Assembly (NCBI RefSeq): GCF_019175385.1
Contig: NC_083345.1
Coordinates: 119,477,657 to 119,541,656, forward strand
Reading direction: 5' to 3'
DNA from: Lycium barbarum
Lineage: Eukaryota > Streptophyta > Magnoliopsida > Solanales > Solanaceae
Length of the DNA: 64,000 nt
Made by a program: the position numbers and the translations under genes. Positions 21,943-35,217 of the stretch are shown here, in pieces. The number at the start of each line of letters is the position of its first letter. Positions within the stretch are counted from its first letter, which is position 1. The notes beneath the pieces were generated by a model. The model was not told the DNA's origin. It saw nothing but the letters and a program-made list of their open reading frames with translations, and did not search any database.

Positions 21943-22617
21943 AATTCACTCTCCTTTTTTCTTTTCTTTTTTCTGTTTTGCTTCTTTTTTACCCTCTTTT
22001 CCTTGTTTCTTCCTTTCCTTTTCTTTATTTCCTGCTGACTCTTTTTTGCTTATGAGTTACATATTGAATTTTTAAAATTTATTAATCATTGCTTCTGTTT
22101 AATTTTATTGTTCACAGTATTTATTTGTAGTTAGTTTATTTTGAGAATCTAAAATGCATCTACACTGAGTTCCATTTGGGTATTTTTGAGTTGGACTATA
22201 GCTCCGGAATATGAAAACTCGGCGAGGACAATTATAATGAATAAAATAGTTTGCTGATATTAATTATATCATTAAAGATTTATGCTTTATTTAATATTGT
22301 TATAATTATTAAATTACTCTGTTCAATCAATTTGTCTAAATAAATCGAAAAGAGGAATAATCCGACCTAAAGTTCAAAATAAATTAAGCCGAAGTCCACA
22401 ATAGTGTGACAATCAGTTTGTCTATATAAATCCAAAGACGAGTAACCTGAACCGAAGCTCAACATAGTGGAAGCCAACATAGTGTGGCAATTGGGTTGTC
22501 TATATTAATCAATTGACGATTAACTCGAATCAAAGCTTAAAAAAAATAGTCAAATCGAAGCCCAAAATAGTGTGGCACCCGGAACCTCAAAATCCTAGAT
22601 TTGCCTCTGCACAGACT

Positions 22618-23158
22618 CATTTTCTATCACTAAAATTTTGTGGCTAGCAGCAAGTATCATCCTTCTATTGTTAAGCAAGAGTATCGGGTTTACAATAACA
22701 ACAACAATAACCCAGTGAAATCCCACAACGTGAGGTCTGGGGAGGGTAGAGCGTATGCAGCAAGTATCCTTCTGTTGTTGTTGTAAAAATTAACTTTGAA
22801 ATACCCATTTTACCCTAATGAAATGATTTACAGTCTCACAAATAACTATGACTTATTTTAGACCATAAATTTCAAAGTATTCATTTCTTTTAAACTTTGT
22901 GCCAAGTCAAACACCTTCGGTTGGCTTATCAAAATTTTAGATCTCCGAATCACATATAGAAACATTAATAACACAGGCCAATGTTATTTCATAATTAATT
23001 GATTAAGCAGCTGCTCTTACACCACCTAAAAAGGAATTATTATTTGATTCCTATCCCAGCATAAGAAATCCAAAGGGAAAAATACTTGAAATAGATATCC
23101 ATAATGCATATTCATAATAGGCATATTGAAGTTATTGTATAACATCAAAAGTGTAGGT
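22618..23158. other. Spacer with one SINE-like fragment
   Basis: Contains a fragment of the interspersed repeat seen at 14886 (AACCCAGTGAAATCCCACAA ... GGTCTGGGGAGGGTAGAG, 22700-22755). No gene seen. Confidence 0.5.
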
Positions 23159-23650
23159 TTTTAAAAAGGGAAAAGGGTAAAAAATGCCCCTCTACTTTGG
23201 AAAAAGGGCTTAAATATCCTCCGAACTTATTTTGGGTCAAAAATACCCCTCTCACCGTTAAAGTTTTCAAATACACCCTTGTCTTGATTGAAATTATCCC
23301 CCAAAATAACCCGAAATCATTTTGTAAGCCCGCCCCGTCATTCAAAATCAACCCAACTAAACAATAACCCATAAGATCTCCTTATTCCCCCAATTCCCTC
23401 AAACTTCAAACCTATGTATTGGGGGAAAGGGAATCTTATAGGTTATTATTTAGTTGGGTCGGGTTTAAATAATGGAGCGGGTTTAAAAAATAATTTCAGA
23501 TTATTTTGGGAGATAATTCCCGTCAAGACATGGATATATTTGAAAACTTTAAGGATGGGAGGGGTATTTTTGACCCACAATAAGTTCAGAGGATATTTTT
23601 AGCCCTTTTTTCAAAGTAGAGGAGTATTTTTGACCCTTTTCCCTTTAAAA
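23159..23650. mobile_element. Foldback MITE with ~230-bp arms
   Basis: GGGAAAAGGGTAAAAAATGC (23168 on) is inverted at TATTTTTGACCCTTTTCCC (23624-23643), and complementarity continues inward through TTTTGGGTCAAAAATACC and AACCCAACTAA to a centre near 23400. The transcript would form one long hairpin, a possible small-RNA source. The two arms give overlapping short frames on both strands that are not genes. Confidence 0.8.
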
Positions 23651-23659
23651 AATGACATA

Positions 23660-24440
23660 TAGTCAAACCTCTCTATAGTGGCAGCGTTTGTCCAGAAATT
23701 TCATGGCTGCTATAGTGAGGTGCTGTTATGCATGTATACTGGCATTCAATATTTAGATCTCATTTAGCTGTTATAAATAAAAATACGCAAACAATTAACT
23801 TTTTTATACTATTTACGTTATAAACGAAATAATATACTTGTAAATTTTAAAATCTCAATTGATTTTCCTATCTTATAAATTAAAAATTGAAAAGACTAAT
23901 AAATTACTACTAAATCCATAACTAGTTGTACCACACAGATAAAGAATTAAAATATATGGAACATATGCATTTTAAATTAATTGAGAATTTAAATATTTTA
24001 AGTTTGATGTAAGAACTCTACAATTATAGGATGTTTTGAAATTCTAGTCTCTTAGTGATATATAACGCTTGAACTGACGAAAATTTTTGTCCAAACTTTC
24101 AGCAAAAGGAAATTCAATAGCTTTCCCTTGAAGGCTGTCTAAGTGCTTAATATTTGACTCTTCTATCTCCAAGTAGCAGTTGGCTGAGGCTTTTCATCGA
24201 CACTTTTATTGTCAAATAATATATTTCTTACAGCATATTATTACACGCTATTTGAGTATGACTGTTATAGAGAGGTAATTTTACAAAGAGTATACCGCTA
24301 TAACGGATGTCATTGCTTTTATAGGCAGAATGCTATTATAGAGAAATAAAATATAACATGAAAAATCGGTTTCGGAGAAAATCAAGTCGTTATAGTGAAA
24401 TGCTGTTATAATGAATCACAATTATAGAGAGGTTTGACTG
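23660..24440. mobile_element. pogo/Emigrant-like element, copy 2, split from its flank by an LTR element
   Basis: Reverse-complement copy of 10474-11239. The left end TAGTCAAACCTCTCTATA follows TA (23658-23659); the right end is TATAGAGAGGTTTGACTG at 24440. The right-hand TA of the host site is now at 40816-40817, because a 16.4-kb LTR element inserted within the last bases of this TIR. Confidence 0.85.
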
Positions 24441-24441
24441 T

Positions 24442-27400
24442 TGTTGACACCCAATTTTGTCCCACCTTTCCTCCGAAATACCTATTTTTCGCTTCCAATA
24501 TTTTGGCAACTTTAAAAAATAATAATTTTCATTTTTTACTATAATTATTAGCTTTTATAATACCAGCATTTCATTATCCTGTCATTATCTTTTACTACCG
24601 TCACTACTACCATTATTATGATCACTATAATTATTATTATCATTATTATTATTATTATTGTTATTATTATTATTACCAGTATTATCATAATTTGCATTTC
24701 AGTATTTTTACCACCTTATGCATACGCATCGCATTTATCTTCGCATAATTTAATAATAGCATTTACTTACTGTTGAATTTCAAATATATTATCGCACGGC
24801 TATTACGGCATCATTTAATTTTCATCTAAATACTAATAAATACATACTTTATACTAGGGGATATTTTAGCACACTCAGTATATGATTAATTTAAAATGGG
24901 TCACTTATTTAAATTTAGAAGCCAAACAAATTTCTTCCATCCAGCCCAATATTTTAAAATAGCCAGCCCAAATCAGTTAACCCATTATTTTCATTCGCCC
25001 AGCCCACATTTTCAGCCAATTTAGCCCAAAAGAAAATTGACCCAGTCCATTAACCCACGACCCAGCCCAATTCTCATTTTAACAAAAATGAAACCCCTAA
25101 GGGTTTCATCTTTTTCTCCGATCAGCCGCACACCCCCTTCATCTCTCTCTCCTCTCCCTCTCTTCCCTTCCTCTCTCCCACGCCTCTGCCACATCCACTC
25201 CTCCCTATTCCCCACGTTGTCACCGCACACCCCCATTCCCTCTGTCCCCCACGCTCCTCTCTCTCTTCTTCGCAAACCCTAGATTTCCCTATAAATACCG
25301 ATGTCTATGTTCGTTGCAGGGGATCTTTTCGATATAGGAAATTCCCCAAGAATGAGATTTTTTTTCCAGTAGCTGAAATACCCTTAAAAATTAAAATTCT
25401 GAAGCAAGTTTTTTTTTTCCGAAACCTTGAAGATCTTTGAAATATGAGTCTTTTTTTTAGTCGCCTATAATTCCTAAAATACGAGTTTTATTAGCAGTTA
25501 CAATCTTGTTTTATTGTCGAGTCAAAATACTACATCAATTTTGTTTCGTTTACCTTGGTGTTGTTGCGAATCCGAGCATCGCAAGCTCGGATTTGGTAGT
25601 GTTCGAGTGTAGTTCGGAGATTCGATGCCTCACTTCGCTGCACCTGAAGAAGGTAATTCCCCTTTTCCCATTTATTTTGCATTTTTTGTTTCCTCAGTTA
25701 CTATGTGTTAGCTCAGTTTTGCCATTTTTTGTGATTAAGAATGTTTATGTGACGAGTTAGTTAGCTAAATAATGTTTGTCCTGTGTTAGTTTATTTTACT
25801 GCCCCTATGGGATTTGTGTGTGTAGTTTGGTATCTACATATGTGTTAGAATAGACCTGTTCTAAATAAGAAATACCCATGAAATCTGTAGTATCAAATTA
25901 AGTTTAAATCGCCTGCTTCACACAGAATACTATGAATAATTTGTTTAGTATCCAGTTGTTGGATTTGTTGGATTTTGATATAACTGAATTACCCAAGGAT
26001 GTTTTGGAGGGTTGAATCTTATTTCGCATGATGTTTTGAACAGTAATGAAGGATGAAACTACTTATTTATCGTATTGTAAATACGCTTAAGGCTTGAAGC
26101 ATGTATGATCGGGTAATATGCATCTGCGTGTTCATGGGCGAATAGATGATCACTGTAGTTTCAGATTAGTTTCTTCCTATCATTTCACTTTTCTGAAAGT
26201 TTCTGATCTATGTGGGAATATGATGTGGTTATAATCTGTGTTTTTGGCGGGTTTCACGTGGGTAAACACCTCAGGTGTGATTAGTTTCTTTTGCTAAGTG
26301 TCAAGGCGTTAGCTGTGTTCTAGGATGGTATGGTGGTAGCTTTTAATTACTAGTTCAATATCTGCTTATGTGTGTTGGTTGTCATTCTTAGTTAGTTATG
26401 TTTGTTAATGGTTGCAAGCATGTTTAGGCGCATTAGCTTTTTAGCATTGTTTCGGGTTCAGCCGTATTGTATTGTTTAGTTGGTAATCTTCGTCTCCTTT
26501 TAGTTTTATTGTTTTCTTATGTGTGTTTTAATTCTTTGCTCGTTTGTTTCGATTTCTCGCTTAATATAGTTGGTTAGTATTCAACGGTATGATCTCATGT
26601 TAGCCGCTTAAATGGTTTGCCTCCATGTTTCGTGTTAATGTTTTAAGGTAGTTTGAAGTGTTAGTTTCTTGCTTATTTAGCCGCTAGTCTTTATCCCATT
26701 ATGTATATGATTCAAGTATAGTTGTGTAGTTCAGAGCAGCTTGAACTATTTAATCTGTTATTTGTTTGAAGTATTAATCTGTCAGGAAGTAGATCTCTGT
26801 AGCATGTTCTGTGTTTATCGTTAGCCATATTTATCGATTACATACTAATCTTTTTCCTTTCGTTTTTATGCATGACCACCGCGTGCGAGTCCGAGGAACT
26901 CATCTTCTTCCGCATTCGATGTTGGGCCAAATCCCAACGAAACATTCTATCGAGTCAGCCCCATCAGCTGTGTAAAATGATTCTGGGCCGAGGCCCATAA
27001 CCGCAGCAACAGTGCACAGCAATTGGCCTGAAATGGGCCGATCCATTTAATTCCTCTCCTCCTCTATTTTATGCTCCGTTGAGCATTTTGCTTTGGTATT
27101 GAATGACTAACGCTTTGCCTTGTTTCGTTCTTTAATATTAGATGAATCCTAGCGGATTAGTGGGGATGATGTTAGTAGTAACGGGTAGTTAAATTAAAGG
27201 AGAAACCAATAGTTAATTCCCTAGGTTTCAGTTCTTATGTTAAAATTATTTAAAGTCCTCTTTTATGCAAATTATTATGTTTTCTCTAAATCTCATTTTA
27301 AGCAACATTCTTATATTTTCTTTAAAACCTTAACAACCTTTCCTAGCCCCTTTTCTTAAAATTCAAAGCACCTTATTTAGCATTAATTAATTAGCCTAAT

Positions 27401-27656
27401 TTTGGCCGGACAACCGTAGTTAACGGATTCTAGAGGATGCCTAACCCCTTCCTTTTAGGATAATATAGAACCTTTACCTAGAATCACACTGATTAAGCAG
27501 ATTATTAACGGAGGTTTAGTTAGTTTTACCTTAGTTAATAATTAGGTGCCCTAATTCACCTTAAAATCAATTAGGTGGCGACTCCTTAAAACAAAGCATA
27601 TAGGAATCTCCAATATGTTGTACTCCGCTTTAACCCGGTTAAAATGGGGTATGACA
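24442..27656 (+). repeat. 5' LTR of the 16.4-kb gypsy element
   Basis: 3215 bp. Contains an ATT-rich microsatellite (~24630-24685), the promoter zone near 25290, and a long unannotated 3' part. The CT-rich zone at 25120-25280 opens short frames on both strands that are not genes. Confidence 0.92.
24940..25310 (+). promoter_or_regulatory. LTR promoter with AGCCCAA motifs, telo-box and TATA box
   Basis: Four or more AGCCCAA/AGCCCAC motifs (24940-25075), AAACCCCTAAGGGTTT (~25091), a pyrimidine-rich tract, then AAACCCTAGATTTCCC (25275-25290) running into CTATAAATACC (25290-25300). The set of site-II/UP1-like and telo-box-like elements next to TATA is typical of genes for the translation machinery. 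The same block recurs in the 3' LTR at ~38095-38457. Confidence 0.6.
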
Positions 27657-27659
27657 GCT

Positions 27660-27677
27660 TGGCGACTCCGCTGGGGA
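27660..27677 (+). other. Primer binding site, tRNA-Arg(ACG)
   Basis: TGGCGACTCCGCTGGGGA, three bases after the LTR, is complementary over 18 bases to the 3' end of plant tRNA-Arg(ACG) including CCA. tRNA-Arg priming is characteristic of Ogre/Tat-type elements. Confidence 0.85.
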
Positions 27678-30600
27678 AACTTAGGTTCTTAACCATAACA
27701 AATTAGGTTAATAATTAATTAATTGGATGTTTTGGGTGTTCTTCCTTTATTTTGCTTTGTTGTTTTCTTATGTGCTTTTAAATAGCTGCTTTATTATGAC
27801 AAGTTTCTATGTTACTGCTTTCCTTAAACTGGCATTCCGTTCATATTTCCTCCACTTCTGGAAAACTCACACTATCACACGTACACGCGAGGTGTGCTTA
27901 GCGCACCCGCAAATTTCTTCGTAGAATCCAAATTTTAGGAGAGTTAGCATATGTGCGGGGTGTCCGAATAACGGGGACCGCGTAGCCTTCTCACTCGAGT
28001 AGTCTGCTCGGGAACCTTGTGTCTAGTAAGCCAAATCTTAGAAAACTTAAGATAGAGCTTTGCCACCAATTTTATTAAGTCATGCATGCATAAACCTTAG
28101 GTAGGTCGGTCCTTGGTATCGACTCCACAATTAGGAAACTTACCAAATTGTCGACGGGTTTCATAACCCAACGACCAAACAAGCATATTATGTGTAACGT
28201 GATAATGATAGAAAGATCCAAGCCTAACCATGACATGTCGAGTTTGGGAATCATTTCCTTTTGTAGGATGGTTTTTCACACCCCCAAGTTCTGAAATTTG
28301 TAATTGCTCGGCTTTAAACATGAAATTTTCTCTTGTGAACCGAGTCCTTGAATTATCGGAACAAGTAAATATTTTTGAGTTCGAGTTAGTTGTCGTCGTT
28401 GGTGAAAAATGATCTACTCAATTCTCGTCGCCCCTGTCGCTGCTCGAAAAAAAAAGTAATCTTTTCTTCCTCATCTTAGTCTATATCTGTCATTTAGTTC
28501 TGTTGTAATTGTAGTTCTATTTTTTCTTAAGTTAGAAGTTGTAGAGCTTGGTTTCATTTCTTCCTTGTGATGTGATTATAAGGTGGTATTGTGAATCTGT
28601 AGTCAACAACATGGTGTAATTCCTTCCCTCACATTGTCACTTAGCTATGTAATATGGCTTGTTTGTTTGGGTTTGTCAAAGTTTTATTATGTTGTATGCC
28701 CTCATGACCATTCCAAAATCCCTTCCAGCTCTAGAATATTGTTTTTTCTATCTTGGTTTTGAGTGATCCCAGTTAGCGGTAATTAGCTGTGCAACAATTT
28801 AATGAAGATTGCAATGACTGCTGCTACTATTAATAATATTCTTACTATCAGTTTGTTGCCCTTATTGGTTTTGTCTCTACTGTTCAATGATCACTTGCTA
28901 GGATAGTGTAGCCAATTTGTTAATTTCCATATGGTGATCTATTTCAAATTTGATTAACTTAGTCTTTGTGTGTCTTAAGACCTGCTAAGTGTATTCACCT
29001 AGTGTCAATAAGGACCAAGGTCCACCTGTAGGGATAAGTTTGATTAATCGTGTATATTATATGCTTGAAGGATTAACTTAGTACCAATCTATGGAAACCT
29101 TAAGACGTATGATGAGTTTAATCAGTTAACTGTCCTTTAAAGTTCCCCCATAATGAGCTCATCCTTAGCTAAATGACCTTATGGATTAACAACTCTTAAT
29201 TCAGCACAAGTGCTGACTGGATTAAACTTCATCTTATAAGTAGTCACTAGTTTCACTCAAGTTTTTCTTTCTTCTGAAGCTTAGTCCTAGCTACCTCTTA
29301 TTTTGTGAATAATGTGGAACACCAGGGTGGTTCTCTGTGTTAGTTTGATGGTACAAAGCATTTGATGTTAAAATCTTAAAATAGTGACTCTTTTCTGGAA
29401 CAGAAATTTCTTTCAAACAGTTTCCTCCCTAAGCATGTCTAACCAAAAGTAATAAAATATGATAAATGTGTTCATCACCAACTTATTTGCTTGTGATCAG
29501 TTTGAGATCATGTTGGGGTAAAGAATAACTTTAATAATGTTCAAAATCCCCATTTGATGTCCTTCTTCCTTCCAAGGATGTTCAATACACTAGCATATGT
29601 CCCTATTTTCTGATGTCTGAACCAATAAAAGCAAGAGTGTGCTAGGAGATAGGGAAGCTTGATCTTTGTCAATAATTTGCATTTGATTAAAAGAAGAACT
29701 TGATGTTGGCTTGCTGTGCTAAAGGGTGTGATACCCATGCTATGCTGATTATACCAGAAAATGACAAGTCCTTGGATGAATAAAATGATAAGAGTCTAAT
29801 AATGGCCATTTCTGCAATCTACCTGTCCATGCACTATGTCGTCCTTTCAAGCTTACTGTTTTACATAGTAATTTGCTTTGATTTTTTGGCTTCTCTGATA
29901 GTTCTTGTTGTGACTGAGGTTTCTTTTGAGTTGTCTTATGTGGTAAAAAATATGATGCTTTGGATGCTTATCTTGCACTCCTCTTCTTTGGATAACTCGG
30001 GGAATATCCCAATCCCAAAATGATCATGAGTTTCTGCTGAACCTGGGACCACTAATACAAACTGTTGTCCTCCTGAGGCAAGCACTTGCTATGAATAGCT
30101 GCTATTAGTTCTTGTTGTTTTCTCTGTGGCTGTACAAGGGGCCACCATGTGTTACTTGACTAAGATGAAGCGAATCGTTTCATTGCCTTTGAGAATATTG
30201 TACTTTGGTTGCTTTTGAGGAACAAGGGTTGTGTGTTGAATTGTTGACAGTTTTCTGCTCTCTGTGACTGTTGTGCTATCTGATTGCTGGTATTTATGAT
30301 AAAACACCTGTTGACCACCCATTGAATGGACTTGCTGTTGTACTTTAAGGCATCGTATGCTACTTTAAAAAAAAAAAAAAGCAAAGCAAAAAAAAATAAA
30401 AAATTGTTACCCTATTTGATACAAGTGCTACCCCCGGAGTTGCTGTTGAGTTATGTACAGAGACAGATTTGCTTTCTTGAACATTTAATTAAGACTAGCT
30501 TAAAAATAATGATCTTAAGATGCTTTAGACACATTTTAAAATCAGTGTTCTTAAGAATCTTATATGGTTCTCTATTCTGTCACATGTTAGTAAGAATGAA

Positions 30601-32389
30601 AATAGGTGTGCGTAGTGATATAGTTGTTCTCTCCTGCTGCGTCTTAAGTCTTTAATGTTGCACTGGGACACTTCTATGGGCTTGCAGTGTCTCCTGTCTT
30701 GAAGCCCATTTTGAGCTGATGCTTGACAAGCAATAACCTGACTGTGTGTTTGGTTGTTATGCCCATCTACTGTGATTGGTTGCTATACATAGTTGCTGAT
30801 GTTTCTCTGTGATGCTATACTGCTGACCTTTGATGCTGTATTTTTGTGAGATATTATGCTTGGGGATGCCATTGTGTTACTGGGATTTGACAAAGAACAG
30901 TACTGCACTCGATTTGCTGCTGCAATCTTAATGAGCTGTTTTGCAGTATGTTGAGATTTGGGCTTGAGGCAGAAATGAAAAAGAAATGAACAAATACTGA
31001 ACTTGAGTTGCTATTTCAGAGACAGTTTTGTTGTCACACTTTAGATACCGCCTGTTGTGTTTCTGCTGCCTCTTTTGAGGGTGAATTGCTACTATTTATT
31101 TTTTGTTGAACTGCTGCACTATTGGCAAATGGTTGCTGCATTTTTTAGGGCTAAAAGATGAAAGTCTCTTAACCTTTCAAAGGATAAGCTGCTGCACTTT
31201 TGAGGTTTAAAAGAGTTGCATTCATGAGACATTTCGAGGCAAACAGCTACAACTGTGTGTGTGTGTGTTTTTGAAATATTGTTGTTGTTCTGCTTCTCCT
31301 CAAATGAGCTGAGTTGTTTTTGAAATATTGTTGTTCTGCTACGCACTATGGCTGCTTATTGCTACTATTTATTGCGTATTTGAGGCCTTTAAGTTTAAAG
31401 TGAACAGACTGCTATACTTGGTGAAAATCCCACTGATTTGATTTAAAACATGATTGAGATAATGTTTGTTGAGCTAAAACTAAATTTTCAAGCGCTTATC
31501 TTTTCCTGGGAACATTCCTTAGCTTGTTCTTTCAGCAAGATTTTGATTAATTTAAATTGCAACTGCTAAAGGCTGTATTTTGTAGAACTAAGGAGGAAAG
31601 GATACCAACTGGTTCCCTTAAGGATAAAGTCGTTTTGGTGCTAACTGGGAAATCAAATGATGCCTTGAACCATCTAGTTTTCTTTGATATTTTAGTTGAT
31701 TCTATTAGGATTCTAATTTTATTAAGTTTCGCCTGGGTTGAGAATGTTTATTGCATTTGGATGTCGTTATGGGAAGACAATTTGGATAAGACATTCTTAC
31801 TTAGGGACCATGGTTGTCACTCTCGAGATGTGGGCTCAAGTGGCTAACATAATGCAGTATTTGGGGAATGCGGGAGCAGGGCCTAGCAATGACGGAGCAT
31901 CATCTTCAGTTCAGCTGCCAGCATTATCAAGTGCGAAAGATCTAGGCTGAGTCTTAGGTTGTCTTTACATTATGTCACCTTTTATGTATTTTGGTTTATT
32001 GTCTCATTAATATACTCGCTTTTATTTTATTTCAATGAAATTTGGCCTTTTATTTCCAAACTCAAGTGTCTCAATTAAATGGCTTGGATCACTCTATCAT
32101 AATCTCGAATATGTGGCGTTAGGCCTACCTCTGGCATAAAGAGGTCCCTGCATATTAGGACGTGTTATTAATGCTGGTGTTAAAACTTTGTAAGTCGTTT
32201 GCTTGCTTACTTGCTAAGTGATTTACTTGAGTTTATTTGTAATATGCTCGCTTTTGAATTTATTTGCGATTACTTGATGCCAAGAGAATTACTTGAATTT
32301 ATTTTCTACTTATTTAGTTTTAATTCTTTAGAGGTTTCCTAGCATTGAACATTGTGTTGGCTGCGAATCTGCGTTAAGGATAAAATACA
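27678..32389 (+). other. Leader of the gypsy element, no gene seen
   Basis: 4.7 kb of T-rich, intron-like DNA. No frame carries a retroelement domain. At 31810-31950 a 47-codon stretch (EMWAQVANIMQYLGNAGAG ...) has coding-like composition but no recognised family. It could be a remnant of an extra upstream ORF. Confidence 0.5.
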
Positions 32390-33936
32390 ATGGCAAAAAG
32401 ATTTGAATCATTCAATATCGGTGTGGGATTGATGCAAGCACAAAATGAGAATAGCGAGAAGAATGTGGTACAAAGAAGCGTGTTGGTCAATTTGGGAAAT
32501 ACCTTCAGCCTTCTTCCTAACACAAGTTCAGTTTCCAGCTCAACCCAAAACATTTCCTTCACTATTTCTCCTCACCCAGCTCCTACATATATACCGCCAA
32601 GATACTCTATTAAACCAGAAGCTTTGCAAGTCACGTTGATGCCTAATATCCAAAAGCCTGCACTTGCAGCACCCTTCACAGAAAACCAGCAAAATCAGCT
32701 AGCGGTATGCCCATACAAGAGATTGAGAAATGAAACGAATGCAATCAATTGGGATGACTTGGATAGAGAGCTTCACAATTTAAGGAGAATTGTCGAAGAA
32801 GAGATGCGGACAAGAAATGTCCAAAGTTTAAGATATGAAAGCTTGTGCCTGCTTCCAAATGTTGAGTTGCCGCCAGGATTCAAAGTGCCAAAATTCAACA
32901 CCTTCAATGGCAGAGGAAATCCTGTTACGCACTTGAAGGATTATTGTAGTAGATTAATGGGAATTGGACAAGATGAAGCCATACGAATGAAATTGTTCAT
33001 TCAGAGCCTATCAGGGTTAGCATTAGATTGGTACACAGAACAAGACTTTCGCAAATGGTACACATGGGAGGACATGGCCCGCGACTTTGTAGAACAATTC
33101 AAGTTTAACATCGGGGTTAGTCCAAATCTTTATGATATGCGTGAGATAGAAAGAATGCCACATGAGTCTTTTCAGGAATATGCCATTCGATGGAGATTGG
33201 AAGCTTAAAAAATACGCCCTCCATTAGCCGAGAATGAATTGATTTCAACTTTCATCCAAATGCAAAAGGGCATATATTATGAAAAGTTGTTATGTGCGCG
33301 GTTACGTGACTTTTCCGATCTAATTCAAGTTGGAAAGCAAGTAGAAGCAGGCGTTCGAGCAGGAAGAATTGTTGACACTTCATCAGTACAAGCAACTTTT
33401 CAAGCTGGGACATTCAACAACTTGCAAGGCAAAAGAGAGGAAACGACTCAGCTGTCAGGTCTACATATCAGCCGCAATCACGACAAAACTATCAAGTTTC
33501 GCGTGATGATATATCTCTTCATCAACGAGGCTTTCAATATCAACCCGATCAAGCACAGTCTAGCTTACGACAATCAGAACACGTAAAATTCTGCACTTTT
33601 ACTCCTCTTGAAGAATCATTAACCAGCATATTTAAGAGAATGAAAGCCAAAGGACTCCTGAAGCCAAAGAAAGGATGGATCCCTAAAAGCCTACCGTCAG
33701 ATTTTGATTGGTCCAAGAGTTGTGCTTACCACTCTAATATTCCAGGTCATGACACAGAAAATTGCCCAGCACTTAAACATAAGATCCAGAACATGATCGA
33801 AAAGGATAAGATAAGCGTGCAACAAAATAAATTGCGCGACAATGATGGCCCTCCAGTTGAAAATGCAATTATTGTTACCGGAGATCCATCAAAATTGGCA
33901 CCGAGACATTTGAAAAGGAAGCGTGCAACTAAGTAA
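32390..33936 (+). pseudogene. gag of the gypsy element, with stop and frameshift
   Basis: The ATG at 32390 opens 272 codons. The first ~110 are proline/serine-rich. From ~residue 165 comes a Retrotrans_gag domain (LPPGFKVPKFNTFNGRGNP, LFIQSLSGLALDWY, FNIGVSPNLYDM). An in-frame TAA at 33206 interrupts it; the same frame goes on at 33239 (FIQMQKGIYYEKLL) and is lost by a frameshift near 33430-33460. The downstream part resumes (TPLEESLTSIFKRMKAKGLL, CAYHSNIPGHDTENCPALKH with C/H/C spacing like a degenerate knuckle) and ends at 33936. Normally protease and pol would follow in Tat elements; here none do. Confidence 0.85.
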
Positions 33937-34652
33937 AATGATTGAAAGGATCTACCGTCACTAGCATTCTCCACCCACTTGCCTCATGATCAGCTTTCCT
34001 TCTTGTAATTTCTGCTAAAGCTTTTTATGAACTACTTTTGACCTGATTCCTTCGGGATAAGTAGGCAGTCCATTCTTGGACACGGTCTTAATATAGTGAA
34101 AAATCTCATTTTCCCCACAAAGAAACACTGGGGTAGCTTTGCAAATGGCCTATCATTATTCGACAAAAGCATGAATTGAAATCCCGAGCAATATATTAGC
34201 GTCACCAGATTGTTGCAATGCCATCACCACGAGAAATGCAGATTCAACGCCAAAGCTTCAGTGTTCAATGCAAGGCAACCATTTTATTTTACACTAACAA
34301 ATTTTCTTTGAGTAACGCAGGGGCATATTTTAGCTATTCTTGAAAGATTTCGCACAATATCAAGTCGGCAATTGCAAGATTCAGATAAAGCAAAGGGCAA
34401 AGCCAACTTAATACTGATTAAATTTGAAACTCACAAATTTCTTTGAGTGCAGGAACTTTTCAGATGTAAATTTTGGCAGGGTAAAAGATCCCCAAATCAT
34501 TGGCACTGCATCATGAGTATTTGTTGCTGCAAGTTACGCACTGTGTCAAGCTCGTCTCACCGCATATGAATGCTCGCTACTACAAATCAATCATCGAATC
34601 AAGTTCTTCGCTCCGCACCAATTTTAGTAAACATAAATCAAGCACCGCATTT
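33937..34652 (+). other. Non-coding segment after gag
   Basis: Contains CCTGATTCCTTCGGGATAAGTAGGCAG (~34040), a motif repeated in variant form at ~35513 and ~35608, but no pol domain. Confidence 0.5.
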
Positions 34653-35217
34653 AGGCTAGTCCGCCTTTAATAGGACATTTTAGGCTTGTCCGCCTTTAAT
34701 AGGACATTTTAGGATCGTCTGCCTTTAATAGGACATTTTAGGCTCGTCCGCCTTTAATAGGACATTTTAGGCTCGTCCGCCTTTAATAGGACATTTTAGG
34801 CTCGTCCGCCTTTAATAGGACATTTTAGGCTAGTCCGCCTTTAATTGGACATTATAGGCTCGTCCGCCTTTAATAGGACATTTTAGGCTCGTCCGCCTTT
34901 AATTGGACATTATAGGCTCGTCCGCCTTTAATAGGACATTTTAGGCTAGTCCGCCTTTAATTGGACATTATAGGCTAGTCCGCCTTTAATAGGACATTTT
35001 AGGCTAGTCCGCCTTTAATTGGACACTTTAGGCTAGTCCGCCTTTAATAGGACATTTTAGGCTTGTCCGCCTTTAATAGGACATTTTAGGCCGTCCGCCT
35101 TTAATAAGACATTTTAGGATCGTCCGCCTTTAATTAGACATATTAGGCTTGTTCTCCTTTAATTGAACATTTTAGGCTAGTCCGCCTTCAATAGGACATT
35201 TTAGGCTCGTCCGCCTT
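34653..35217 (+). repeat. 29-bp tandem repeat, ~19 units
   Basis: Unit AGGCTCGTCCGCCTTTAATA plus GGACATTTT, with C/T/A variants at the sixth base. Contiguous without unique spacers. Confidence 0.9.

Larger units (their letters stand above)
16110..22609. mobile_element. hAT-type element interrupted by a copia retrotransposon
   Basis: The left end CAGGGGCTACAAAGG (16110) is preceded by CACAGACT (16102-16109). The right end CTAGATTTGCCTCTG (22609) is followed by CACAGACT (22610-22617): a perfect 8-bp TSD with imperfect TIRs. Removing the copia insertion leaves roughly 1 kb of hAT-type DNA (16110-16406 and 21943-22609), including TA and GA microsatellites on the left and imperfect ~120-bp repeats on the right (22320-22600). 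No transposase is visible. Confidence 0.8.

Noticed and set aside
25021..25282. Opposite-strand ~84-codon frames, repeated at 38169-38439
   Set aside because: They are the two strands of a CT-rich promoter tract in the two LTR copies, not genes.
27660..27677. Sequence matching a tRNA end, considered as a tRNA gene
   Set aside because: Only 18 bases match, complementary to the tRNA 3' end and placed right after an LTR: a primer binding site.
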